DNA from: Agromyces cerinus subsp. cerinus
GTDB lineage: Bacteria; Actinomycetota; Actinomycetes; Actinomycetales; Microbacteriaceae
Assembly (NCBI RefSeq): GCF_900142065.1
Contig: NZ_FSRJ01000003.1
Span: 310,001 to 374,000, forward strand
Reading direction: 5' to 3'
Length of the DNA stretch: 64,000 nucleotides
The notes under the pieces were generated by a model. It saw only the letters and a program-made list of their open reading frames with translations. It was not told the origin of the DNA and searched no databases. The position numbers were made by a program, and so were the translations under genes. Of this stretch, positions 25,323 through 32,863 are shown piece after piece. Positions within the stretch are counted from its first letter, which is position 1; each line of letters begins with the position of its first letter.

Positions 25323-26036
25323 CTATCCCCGCGCCGCCGCCCACTCGCGTCGCAGCACGCCGTACAGCGCCGTGTCCTGCCACTCGCCGTCGTTGTACTG
25401 CTCTTCGAGGATCGTCGCCTCGCGCCGCATGCCGAGCCGTTCGCAGAGACCGGCGGATGCCTCGTTGCGTGCGTCGAGGAACGCCTGGATGCGGTGCGGA
25501 TGGAGCGTCTCGAACGCGAAGTCCCTGATCGCGACGGCCGCCTCGCGGGCGTATCCCTTGCCCTGGAAATCGGGGTGCACGACCCATCCGAGCTCGAGCT
25601 GCGCGTGCTTGGCGCTCGAGACGCGCACCATCATGTCGCCGATCACCCGGTCGCGCGCGACCCCGGCCGACGGGTCGGCCCCCGAGTCGTCGACCGACGG
25701 CGTGCCAGGCAGTGTCATCGCGAGCACGAAGAAGTCGCCGTCATCGGCGAGCACGCGGGCTGCGGCGCGCTTGGCCGTGTGCTCGTACGCCTCGGCGCGG
25801 TCCCGCAACGGCCAGGGCAGGTACTTGAGCACGTCGGGGATGCGCTGGTACTCGAACACGTCGGGGGCGTCGGATGCCTCGAGCGGCCGCAGCACGAGAC
25901 GCTCCGTCGTCAGCGGCGTCTCGGTCAGCGCGGTCGCATCGAATGGGAACCGGAGGGCCGGCGGGCCGTCGGCGGCTGCCGCGGCGGCGCGGTCGATCGT
26001 GGTGGTCGCGGGGTCAGGCGTGGCGTTCTCGTGCAT
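25323..26036 (-). CDS. RimJ/RimL-type GNAT acetyltransferase
   Basis: 237 residues. The fold begins at TERLVLRPLEASDAPDVFEY (about residue 42) and motif A is VHPDFQGKGYAREA near 150, followed by NEASAGLCERLGMRREA, the classic RimJ/RimL ending. It acetylates an amine, possibly a ribosomal-protein N-terminus or a small molecule; the acceptor is unknown. ATG 26036 overlaps the 3' end of hemA by 23 bp on the same strand, so it is probably co-transcribed with hemA. Confidence 0.85.
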   Translation of the reverse strand: MHENATPDPATTTIDRAAAAAADGPPALRFPFDATALTETPLTTERLVLRPLEASDAPDVFEYQRIPDVLKYLPWPLRDRAEAYEHTAKRAAARVLADDGDFFVLAMTLPGTPSVDDSGADPSAGVARDRVIGDMMVRVSSAKHAQLELGWVVHPDFQGKGYAREAAVAIRDFAFETLHPHRIQAFLDARNEASAGLCERLGMRREATILEEQYNDGEWQDTALYGVLRREWAAARG

Positions 26037-27435
26037 CGTCACGAAGCGTATCGCGGGCCCCTGACGCGCGGGCCGCGGAATCTGCTTCGGGCGCGACACC
26101 GAAGATGGCGGCGATGCCGTCGATCCAGGCCTGCTGCTCGCCGGCCCGCGCGAGTTCGCGCGACCGCACCATGGGGGTGTGCAGCAGCACGCCGGCCATG
26201 TGACGCAGGGCCTCCTCGGTGCGCCCGTCGGCGTCGCCGCGTGCGCGGGCGCGCTCGATCTCGCCGTCGAGCAGGTCGAAGACGTGGCGCCGCAGTGCGA
26301 CGACGGCGGGCGCGATGTCATGTTCTTCACGGGCCTCGCCGAAGGCCCGGGCGGCTCCGCCGACGATCGCGCGCGCGGCATCCGTGGCACCGAACTCCTC
26401 GAGCGGGGCGTGGATGCGGATCGTCTCGAGGTCGAGCAGTTCGACGCCGGGCACCTCGACGACGTCGGGCGCCACGTTGCGGGGGAGCCCGAGGTCGATC
26501 ACGAGCTGGCGCTCGACGGGCGTCTCGGCGGGGTCGGCGACGAGGCCGAGCGGCCGGGCGGCAGTACCGGCAGTACCAGCACCGTCGGAGCGTGCAGCCG
26601 CCCAAGCACCCGCAGCGGATGCCTCGAAGCCCGCCCTGCCCGATTCGAGGAGCGAGCGGTCGACGACGTGGTGCTCGGCCGTGGTGCAGGTGACGATGAC
26701 GTCGGAGGCCGCAGCGGCCGCGGCGACCTCGTGACTCCCGACCGCGTCGATGCCGTGGTTCGCCGCGAACTTCGCCGCGCGGCCCGAGGGGGAGTACACG
26801 CGCACATCGGTGACGCCGCGGTCGCGGAGCGCGGCGAGCGAGGCACCGGCGAAGCGGCCGGTGCCGACGAGCAGCACGCGGGTGGCGGCCCAGTCGGTGA
26901 TGCGGCTCTCGGCGAGCTCGAGGGCGAGGCGCACGACCGAGCGACCCTCGTTGCCGATGCCGGTCTCGTTCTTCACCCGGCGCGAGATCTGCGAGGCGCG
27001 CTGGAAGAGCCGTTCGAGGTCGGGCGTCGTGGTGCCCTCGGTGCGGGCGCGCTCGAGCGAGCGGCGCACCTGGCCGGCGATCTCGCCCTCGCCGACGACG
27101 ACCGACTCGAGGCCCGACGCGACGGCGAAGAGGTGGCCGGCGACGGCGTTGCCGTGCACGAAGCCGAACGTCGAGCGGAGTTCTTCGGGTTCGAGGCCGG
27201 CGACCGCGCCGACCGATCGGATCGCCTCGTGCACCGCGGCCACGGGGGAGTCGCCATCTGCGGCGTCGAGGTCGAGGTACGCCTCGAAGCGGTTGCAGGT
27301 GGCGACGACGACGGCACCCTGCACGGAGGGGTGGCCTTCGCGGAGGCGGGGTCCGGCGGCGTCTGCGGTCACAGAGAGACGTTCGAGCATGTCGAACCCG
27401 GCGTTCTTGTGACTCGCGGTGAGGCAGATGAGCAC
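26014..27435 (-). CDS. hemA: Glutamyl-tRNA reductase
   Basis: 473 residues, longer than the usual ~430. It reduces glutamyl-tRNA to glutamate-1-semialdehyde with NADPH, the first committed step of tetrapyrrole synthesis. The catalytic Cys47 is in VVATCNRFE; HLFAVASGLESVVVGEGEI and RASQISRRVKNETGIG are family hallmarks, and LVGTGRFAG starts the NADPH fold. An Ala/Gly-rich insertion of about 45 residues (roughly 262-308) sits between DRSLLESGR and QLVIDLGLPRNV. The GTG start lies six bases after a TAGAAT -10 box. The other haem genes lie 4-24 kb downstream on the plus strand. Confidence 0.96.
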   Translation of the reverse strand: MLICLTASHKNAGFDMLERLSVTADAAGPRLREGHPSVQGAVVVATCNRFEAYLDLDAADGDSPVAAVHEAIRSVGAVAGLEPEELRSTFGFVHGNAVAGHLFAVASGLESVVVGEGEIAGQVRRSLERARTEGTTTPDLERLFQRASQISRRVKNETGIGNEGRSVVRLALELAESRITDWAATRVLLVGTGRFAGASLAALRDRGVTDVRVYSPSGRAAKFAANHGIDAVGSHEVAAAAAASDVIVTCTTAEHHVVDRSLLESGRAGFEASAAGAWAAARSDGAGTAGTAARPLGLVADPAETPVERQLVIDLGLPRNVAPDVVEVPGVELLDLETIRIHAPLEEFGATDAARAIVGGAARAFGEAREEHDIAPAVVALRRHVFDLLDGEIERARARGDADGRTEEALRHMAGVLLHTPMVRSRELARAGEQQAWIDGIAAIFGVAPEADSAARASGARDTLRDDARERHA

Positions 27436-27441
27436 GATGGG

Positions 27442-27447
27442 ATTCTA
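27442..27447 (-). promoter_or_regulatory. -10 box of hemA
   Basis: TAGAAT on the minus strand, six bases before GTG 27435; a leaderless hemA transcript is predicted. Confidence 0.55.
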
Positions 27448-27492
27448 CTCGCCGTCGAATCAGGGTTCGCCCAGAGCGACTTCGAGGGAAAC

Positions 27493-28215
27493 TCAGTGTC
27501 GGGCGAGCGCCGCGTTCTGCGGGATGATCTGGATCGGCGCGGTGAGCGGCGGCAGTTCGAGCCCCTCGGCCGCGAGCGCCTCGCGGTGCTTGGCCTTCCA
27601 GCTGCGCACGACGGCGAAGAACGGGGCATCCGAGAGCGCGTAGCGGCCCGGGCGCTCCGCTGCGAGCACGATCGGCAGTTCGACGCTCACGCCACCACGA
27701 CGCACGCGCAGCACGAGCACCGAGAGCACGGTCTCGCCCGCGATGATCGAATCGCTGCGGATGCCGCGGACCTCGCGCCAGGCGAAGTGCACGGCCCGTC
27801 GGGGGCGGCGCCCGCCGTTCCAGAACGCGACGCCGAGTTCGTCGGCCACGATCGAGTAGCGCGCGGCGAGCCTGATCTGCTTGGCGTCCTCCGCCGTCAG
27901 CTCGCCCAGTCGCGCGACGAGGTCGCGGCGACGGATGCCGCAGCTCACCTCGCCGCGAACGCTGGCCTCGAGCGCTCGGCGCCGCGACCGGGCCCGGCCC
28001 AGCTCGCCGAGGCGCACGAGGAGCCAGATCAGCGCGGCGAGTGCCGCGATCACCGCGACGCCGAAGGTGATGCGCTCGTCGCCCGGGATCGGGGGCAGTC
28101 GGAACATGAAGCGATCGAGGAAGCCGGAGCCCGCGATGAGGGCGCCGATGACGATCGCGGCGGCTGCGCCGACCAGGAAGGTGACGCCGGTGCGATGCTT
28201 CGCGGCCGGGTTCAT
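27493..28215 (-). CDS. Hypothetical two-helix membrane protein
   Basis: 240 residues, not recognised. Two N-terminal transmembrane helices (about 10-30 and 47-66) are followed by a cytoplasmic domain of mostly beta strands (VADELGVAFWNGGRRPRRAVHFAWREVRGIRS) that resembles a pleckstrin-homology-like bacterial domain. The frame is open to 28395, but the upstream codons are a 9-bp repeat (GCGACGAGC, 28244-28279), so ATG 28215 is preferred. It lies just upstream of hemA on the same strand. No function is proposed. Confidence 0.7.
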   Translation of the reverse strand: MNPAAKHRTGVTFLVGAAAAIVIGALIAGSGFLDRFMFRLPPIPGDERITFGVAVIAALAALIWLLVRLGELGRARSRRRALEASVRGEVSCGIRRRDLVARLGELTAEDAKQIRLAARYSIVADELGVAFWNGGRRPRRAVHFAWREVRGIRSDSIIAGETVLSVLVLRVRRGGVSVELPIVLAAERPGRYALSDAPFFAVVRSWKAKHREALAAEGLELPPLTAPIQIIPQNAALARH

Positions 28216-28243
28216 CGCGCGGCTCGCACAGGCGGGGTGCAGC

Positions 28244-28279
28244 GCGACGAGCGCGACGAGCGCGACGAGCGCGACGAGT
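28244..28279. repeat. 9-bp tandem repeat, four copies
   Basis: GCGACGAGC repeated at 28244, 28253, 28262 and 28271 (last copy ends in T), in the 262-bp gap upstream of the membrane-protein gene. Confidence 0.8.
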
Positions 28280-28477
28280 GGGGCGGGTGCGACTGGCGCG
28301 ACGGGTATGACGAACGCAGTGGGGGCATGGCTTCTCCGTGGGTGCGGAGGCGCACGGGCTGGGGGACTCGCGCGTCGTCGTGCTCGGGGGCGCACAACGT
28401 CTCGACCTTAGCGCCGATCGGAGCGCGAATGTAAGGCTTCCGAACGAATCGGAGACCCGCCCGCCGGTGATCGGCGC

Positions 28478-28813
28478 CTACCCCTCCGCGGCCGCCTTGA
28501 TCGTGCGCAGCCGGCGCTCCCAACCCTGGGCGAGCAGGTCGAGGTCGCGGGCGAGGGCGCTCAGGCGCGATCCGATCGCGCGGTACCGCACCTCTCTACC
28601 GTGGATCTCGGTCTCGACGAGCCCGGCCTCGCGGAGCACCTCGAGATGTCGGGCGACGGCCTGCCTGCTGATGGGCCGGTCGGCCGCGAGTGTCGTGGCC
28701 GAGGCGGGTGCGGTGCCGAGTCGCTGCAGGAGCTCCCACCGCGTGTCGTCGCCCAGGGCGGCGAACGCGGCGGGGAGGCTCTCGACGCCGAGGGTCTCGG
28801 TGCTCGTCGTCAT
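28478..28813 (-). CDS. ArsR-family winged-helix regulator
   Basis: 111 residues. The winged helix runs from FAALGDDTRWELLQRLGTA to GREVRYRAIG, with recognition helix ISRQAVARHLEVLREAGLV. No metal-binding Cys motif is present, so it belongs with the metal-independent ArsR regulators often paired with SRPBCC proteins. It overlaps the upstream SRPBCC gene by 4 bp and very likely represses their shared promoter through the twin inverted repeats at 29331-29383 (inference). Confidence 0.9.
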   Translation of the reverse strand: MTTSTETLGVESLPAAFAALGDDTRWELLQRLGTAPASATTLAADRPISRQAVARHLEVLREAGLVETEIHGREVRYRAIGSRLSALARDLDLLAQGWERRLRTIKAAAEG

Positions 28814-29301
28814 CGGTCCGCCGCGAGCTCGTTCGCGAGGTGGTCGCGTGCGAACCCGAGCTCGATGGCCCAGCCCTCGGTGTTGCCGTCGAACATGCGG
28901 CGACGCTCTTCGGCGCTGCGGTCGAGGCCTTCGAAGCCGCTCTCGGCGACGCGCAGCACGACGCCGCCGTCGGCGCGATCCTCGACCCAGAACTCGACGA
29001 GCGTCGAGACGAGCGGGTCGCGCTCGGGGTCGGGCTCTGCGGCGGCCGGCTCCGCGTTGAACCAGCGGAAGGCGGCGTACCGAGGGGCATCCAGCGCCTC
29101 GACCGCGAGCGTGAACGCACCGTGCTTCTCGTCGTGCACGACGACGCGCGAGCCCTGCTCCTCGATGCGGTGCTCGACGATGCGGTCGTCGTTGATCCAC
29201 CAGCCCGCGGCCGACACGAGTTCCCACACGCGCTCCGCCGAGGCGTCGATGTCGATCTGCTGTTCGATCCGGTCGAGTGATCCGGTGGTCGTGCCGTTCA
29301 T
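28810..29301 (-). CDS. SRPBCC (AHSA1/START-like) domain protein
   Basis: 163 residues, one START-like hydrophobic-ligand domain: IEQQIDIDASAERVWELVSAAGWW opens the fold and the C-terminal long helix is EGWAIELGFARDHLANEL. Such proteins bind hydrophobic ligands or assist protein folding; pairs of ArsR and SRPBCC genes are common in actinobacteria but mostly uncharacterised. AGGAGG lies four bases before the ATG. Translationally coupled to the ArsR gene. Confidence 0.88.
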   Translation of the reverse strand: MNGTTTGSLDRIEQQIDIDASAERVWELVSAAGWWINDDRIVEHRIEEQGSRVVVHDEKHGAFTLAVEALDAPRYAAFRWFNAEPAAAEPDPERDPLVSTLVEFWVEDRADGGVVLRVAESGFEGLDRSAEERRRMFDGNTEGWAIELGFARDHLANELAADR

Positions 29302-29330
29302 GCATCCTCCTCGATTGCCGTGCCGTTGAC

Positions 29331-29383
29331 GTGCAATGCAATGGTTGCACCAGTGCTGACAAAGCGCAATCGCTGTGTTGCAC
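29331..29383. promoter_or_regulatory. Twin inverted-repeat operators upstream of the SRPBCC-ArsR operon
   Basis: Copy 1 is GTGCAA-N8-TTGCAC (29331-29350). Copy 2 is GCGCAA-N8-TTGCAC (29364-29383, one arm mismatch). They are offset by exactly 33 bp, about three helical turns, so two dimers could bind the same DNA face. Location and symmetry suit an ArsR-family repressor. Confidence 0.65.
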
Positions 29384-29411
29384 TACGGTCGATGCGGCGT
29401 GCCGGACGTGC

Positions 29412-29903
29412 TCAGCGGCGCGACGCGCGATAGCCGGGGTGCACCTCGGGATCGAGGTCGTGGGCGGCCGCGATGCGCGCGAGCAGGCGGCCGAGCGTCT
29501 GCCGCTCCTCCTCGTCGAGCTCGGCGACGAGGTCGTTCTCGTGCTCGCGGCCGATACGGCGCATCTGCGTCATCACGTCGCGACCGCGGTCGGCGAGATG
29601 CAGTTCGTGCGTGCGGCGATCCGTGGTGCTGCGGGTGCGGGTGACGAGCTCCTTGCGCTCCAGTGCGTCGACGAGGGCGACGACGCGACTCGGCACCACG
29701 CCGAGCTTGCCGGCGAGCGCCTGCTGGCTGAGGCCCGGCTCGACCGCGATCATGCGCAGGAGCCCGACGTCGCTCGGCTGCACGTCGAGTTCGGCGAGGC
29801 GCTCCGCGAACCGCGCCGAGGCGTAGGCGCCGACTTGCGAGAGCAGGAATCCGACGCGGTCGACGGGCGGCCGGAACGGGGCCTGGTGCGCGTTCGTCTC
29901 CAT
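29412..29903 (-). CDS. MarR-family transcriptional regulator
   Basis: 163 residues. The winged helix has LSQQALAGKLGVVPSRVVALVDALERKELVTRTRSTTDRRTHELHLADRG, including the DRR wing signature. Divergent from the membrane-protein/SGNH operon, with an AATCATT-N10-AATGATT palindrome between them: a classic autoregulated MarR layout. The ATG lies seven bases after a TAGAGT -10 box. No redox Cys is evident; the ligand is unknown. Confidence 0.92.
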   Translation of the reverse strand: METNAHQAPFRPPVDRVGFLLSQVGAYASARFAERLAELDVQPSDVGLLRMIAVEPGLSQQALAGKLGVVPSRVVALVDALERKELVTRTRSTTDRRTHELHLADRGRDVMTQMRRIGREHENDLVAELDEEERQTLGRLLARIAAAHDLDPEVHPGYRASRR

Positions 29904-29910
29904 GTCGACG

Positions 29911-29916
29911 ACTCTA
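29911..29916 (-). promoter_or_regulatory. -10 box of the MarR gene
   Basis: TAGAGT on the minus strand, seven bases before ATG 29903. Confidence 0.5.
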
Positions 29917-29920
29917 CCAG

Positions 29921-29955
29921 TTGCGGATGAATCATTCTGTGCTATGAATGATTAC
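29921..29955 (+). promoter_or_regulatory. Promoter with palindromic operator of the membrane protein/SGNH operon
   Basis: TTGCGG (29921-29926) and TATGAA (29943-29948) are spaced by 16 bp, with ATG 29956 seven bases after the -10. The inverted repeat AATCATT (29930-29936) and AATGATT (29947-29953) overlaps the spacer and -10, so a bound MarR dimer would occlude the promoter. A third half-site GAATGAT lies just inside the gene near 29967. Confidence 0.5.
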
Positions 29956-30741
29956 ATGAACAGAACGAATGATGCGGCGGTCGGAACCGCCGCGGCCGAG
30001 TCCCAGCACTCCGCCTCGTCCGCCGGCTCGCGGCGCGCGCCCGCCGGCCCGCCGTTGCCGCCCCTCGCGATCGTCGTCGTGGCCCTCTCGATGGCCTCGA
30101 TCGTGCTGCCGACCGTGATCGCGGGCGGCGCGACCTACCCGTCGCCGTTCGGTGACGGCGACGCGATCGTCGCCTACTTCCGCGAACACGAGCTCTCGGT
30201 GCTGATCACCGCACTGCTGCAGTTCGCGGCATCCATTCCGCTCGTGATCTTCGCGGCAGCCGCGACGACACGACTCACCCAGCTCGGCGTCCGCGCGCCG
30301 GGGGTGTCGATCGGCTTCGCCGGAGGCATCCTCGCCTCGGTGTCGATGGCCATGTCGGCGGGCTTCAGTTGGGCGCTCACGCGACCCGAACTGCTCGAGG
30401 AGCCCGGCATCGTGCGACTGCTGCACGACCTGGCGTTCTTCACCGGGGGCCCCGGGTTCGTCGTGCCGCTCGGTCTGCTCATCGCCGGGCTCGCGGTGCC
30501 GGGCCTGCTGGCCGGCCTGCTGCCGCGCTGGCACGCGTGGGCGGGCCTCGTGCTCGCCGGCCTCGCCATGGTCGCGACGCTCGTGGTCGCGATCCCCGAG
30601 CTCGCCGTGCTGCTGCCGATCGTGCGCTTCCCGTCGTTCGCCTGGATCGTGCTCTGCGCGTTCCTGCTGCCGCTGCGGCGAACGGATGTCGCGCGGCCCG
30701 TGCGCACCCGCTCCGGCGCGAGCGCGGAGTCGCGCTCGTGA
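29956..30741 (+). CDS. Six-helix membrane protein of unknown function
   Basis: 261 residues. A polar N-terminus of about 35 residues precedes roughly six transmembrane helices, with a short extracytoplasmic loop (GGATYPSPFGDGDAIVAYFREHE) after the first. I do not recognise a family with confidence; it resembles DUF4386-type proteins only in topology. ATG 29956 is chosen from the -10 spacing; ATG 29944 and an upstream start at 29902 are in frame. It ends in a GTGA overlap with the SGNH hydrolase gene, and is likely repressed by the divergent MarR protein. Confidence 0.72.
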   Translation: MNRTNDAAVGTAAAESQHSASSAGSRRAPAGPPLPPLAIVVVALSMASIVLPTVIAGGATYPSPFGDGDAIVAYFREHELSVLITALLQFAASIPLVIFAAAATTRLTQLGVRAPGVSIGFAGGILASVSMAMSAGFSWALTRPELLEEPGIVRLLHDLAFFTGGPGFVVPLGLLIAGLAVPGLLAGLLPRWHAWAGLVLAGLAMVATLVVAIPELAVLLPIVRFPSFAWIVLCAFLLPLRRTDVARPVRTRSGASAESRS

Positions 30742-31562
30742 GCGACGCGATGCTCGACAAGCTCGTGCGCTTCGAGCGGCCCGAGCGCTCCCTTCCGTAC
30801 GCATGGGCGATGGACGACGCCGCGAGGGCGGCCGTGTTCGGCGCCGACCCGGCGGACTACGCCGCTGCCGTGCACGCCCTCGACGCCCAGCGCGCCGACG
30901 CCGTGCGCCGCCTTGCGGCACTGCCGTCGGTTCGGGCGGCCCTCGACCGGGCGCCGTTCTCGAGCGGCCGTCGCATCATGGCGATCGGCGAGAGCACGAC
31001 CGCCGATCGACTCTCGTGGTTCGAACTGCTCACCGAGCTGTTCGCCACCGAGCGACCGGGCCCGGGCGTGCAGTTCGAGAACGTCGCGATCTCGGGGTCG
31101 ACGACGACGCAGGCCCTCGCGAACCTGCCCGCGCTCCGGCGCCGGCAGCCCGACGTCGTCTTCTGCATGCTCGGGGCGAACGACGCCCGCCGCTTCCCCG
31201 GGTCCGGCGGCGACCGGCTGGTGAGCGCCGAGGAGACCGCCCGCAACCTGCGGCTCCTCCGTCGTGACGCCGTCGGCGCGCCCGGCGCACGGTGGATCTG
31301 GGTCGCGCCGACGCCGATCGACGAGCGGCGGGTCGCCGCCCACCCGTACCTCGGCGGTGCCGGCCTCGCCTGGACCGACGCCGACATGCGTGGCACCGCC
31401 GCGATCCTGCGCGAGGCGGCCGAGCCGGGCGACCTCGTCATCGACCCGGCGGACGCATCCGGCCCGATGCCGCTCCTCGACGACGGCCTCCACCCGCACC
31501 TCGACGCGCAGGCGACGCTCGCGGCGCACGTGCTCGAAGTGCTGGCCGGCCCCGCCCGCTGA
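30738..31562 (+). CDS. SGNH/GDSL-family hydrolase
   Basis: 274 residues from GTG 30738, overlapping the upstream stop by 4 bp. Block I is IGESTTAD (GES in place of GDS), block III GANDAR and block V DGLHPH, giving the Ser-Asn-Asp-His set of GDSL esterases. No signal peptide, so an intracellular esterase or deacylase is likely; substrate unknown. Its 70 N-terminal residues precede the catalytic fold and are not recognised. The hemE repeat region begins about 30 bp downstream. Confidence 0.83.
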   Translation: MSDAMLDKLVRFERPERSLPYAWAMDDAARAAVFGADPADYAAAVHALDAQRADAVRRLAALPSVRAALDRAPFSSGRRIMAIGESTTADRLSWFELLTELFATERPGPGVQFENVAISGSTTTQALANLPALRRRQPDVVFCMLGANDARRFPGSGGDRLVSAEETARNLRLLRRDAVGAPGARWIWVAPTPIDERRVAAHPYLGGAGLAWTDADMRGTAAILREAAEPGDLVIDPADASGPMPLLDDGLHPHLDAQATLAAHVLEVLAGPAR

Positions 31563-31594
31563 GCGGCACCCCGCTCGACACCGGGCTTCCAGCC

Positions 31595-31695
31595 CGATCG
31601 CCGATCTTCACTCAGCCTGATACGCGACGATGTCGGTTGTCGTTGGTGCTGCATTCGATCGCCGATCTTCACTCAGCCTGATACGCGACAATGTC
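31595..31695. repeat. 40-bp direct repeat (39/40 identical), period 61 bp, spanning the hemE start
   Basis: Copies at 31595-31634 and 31656-31695 both read CGATCGCCGATCTTCACTCA and continue identically to an ATGTC; the only difference is G to A at copy position 35. The second copy ends in the hemE start codon (31691); the first carries a matching out-of-frame ATG at 31630. The hemE translation-initiation region, and presumably its promoter, has been duplicated. Confidence 0.9.
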
Positions 31696-32863
31696 AGGCG
31701 TGATTCTCTCCCCGCAGCATCCGCTCTCCGCCGGCCTGACCTCCGACTCGCGCCTCGTCCGTGCGTACCGGGGAGAGCGCTCCGACGCCACGCCCGTGTG
31801 GTTCATGCGTCAGGCGGGCCGCTCGCTGCCCGAGTACCGCGACCTCCGCGTCGGCACGCGCATGCTCGACGCGTGCCTCGACCCGGCGATGGCGAGCGAG
31901 ATCACCCTGCAGCCCGTGCGCCGCCACAAGGTCGATGCCGGCATCTTCTTCAGCGACATCGTGGTGCCGTTGAAGCTCGTGGGCGTCGACGTCGAGATCC
32001 AGCCGGGTCGCGGCCCGGTCTTCGGCCGGGCGTACGCGGATGCCGCGGGTGTCGCCGAGCTCACGGCGATCGACCCGGCCCGGCTCGACGAGACATCCGC
32101 CCCCATCACCGAAGCGGTCGCGCGCACCGTCGCCGAGCTGAACACGACGGTGCCCGCCGGGTCGGTCTCGACCGGCTCGACCAGCAGCGGGAGCACCCCC
32201 CTCATCGGCTTCGCCGGCGCGCCGTTCACCCTCGCGGCCTATCTCACCGAGGGCGGGCCCTCGAAGGACCACCTCGCGGCCCGCACCCTCATGCACGCCG
32301 ACCCCGGTGCCTGGCGCGCGCTCATGGACTGGACCGCCGAGCTCACCGGCCGCTTCCTGCGCACGCAGGTGCTCGCCGGGGCATCCGCCGCCCAGCTGTT
32401 CGACTCGTGGGCCGGCGCCATCTCGCTCGCCGACTACGAGACGCACGTCGCCCCCGCCTCGGCGGCGGCCCTCGCGCACGTGCACGACCTCGCCTACGAG
32501 ACGACGGATGCCTCGGGCGCCCCGTCCACCCGCAGCGTTCCCGTCGTGCACTTCGGCGTCGGCACCGGCGAGCTGCTCGGCGCGATGCACGGCATCGGCG
32601 TCGACACGGTCGGCGTCGACTACCGCATCCCGCTCGACGTCGCCGTGCAGCGGGTCGGCGAGGGCGTGCCGCTGCAGGGCAACCTCGACCCGGCACTGCT
32701 GGCCGCCCCGTGGCCCGTGCTCGAGGCCGCCGTGCGCGACGTGCTCCGCCGCGGCGAGGCGGCGCCCGCCCATGTCTTCAACCTCGGACACGGCGTGCCG
32801 CCCGAGACCGACCCGACGGTGCTGACGCGCGTCGCCGCGCTCGTGCACGAGGCCTCGGCATGA
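31691..32863 (+). CDS. hemE: Uroporphyrinogen III decarboxylase
   Basis: 390 residues. It removes four acetate carboxylates to give coproporphyrinogen III. Family signatures MRQAGRSLPEYR (near residue 38) and GFAGAPFTLA are present, and the C-terminal NLGHGVPPETDP is intact. A Ser/Thr/Gly insertion, AGSVSTGSTSSGST at residues 156-169, interrupts the conserved ELNT..VPLIGFAGAPF region. It is encoded by a GGTCTCGACCGGCTCGACCA element resembling intergenic palindromic repeats. Its stop overlaps cgoX by 4 bp (ATGA). The start is at the end of the second copy of the duplicated leader. Confidence 0.96.
   Translation: MSGVILSPQHPLSAGLTSDSRLVRAYRGERSDATPVWFMRQAGRSLPEYRDLRVGTRMLDACLDPAMASEITLQPVRRHKVDAGIFFSDIVVPLKLVGVDVEIQPGRGPVFGRAYADAAGVAELTAIDPARLDETSAPITEAVARTVAELNTTVPAGSVSTGSTSSGSTPLIGFAGAPFTLAAYLTEGGPSKDHLAARTLMHADPGAWRALMDWTAELTGRFLRTQVLAGASAAQLFDSWAGAISLADYETHVAPASAAALAHVHDLAYETTDASGAPSTRSVPVVHFGVGTGELLGAMHGIGVDTVGVDYRIPLDVAVQRVGEGVPLQGNLDPALLAAPWPVLEAAVRDVLRRGEAAPAHVFNLGHGVPPETDPTVLTRVAALVHEASA
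32164..32185. repeat. REP-like sequence embedded in hemE
   Basis: GGTCTCGACCGGCTCGACCA plus GC is related to the hairpin element downstream of hemL (51454-51503). It codes in frame for SVSTGSTSS, a stretch without counterpart in typical HemE. Confidence 0.5.
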
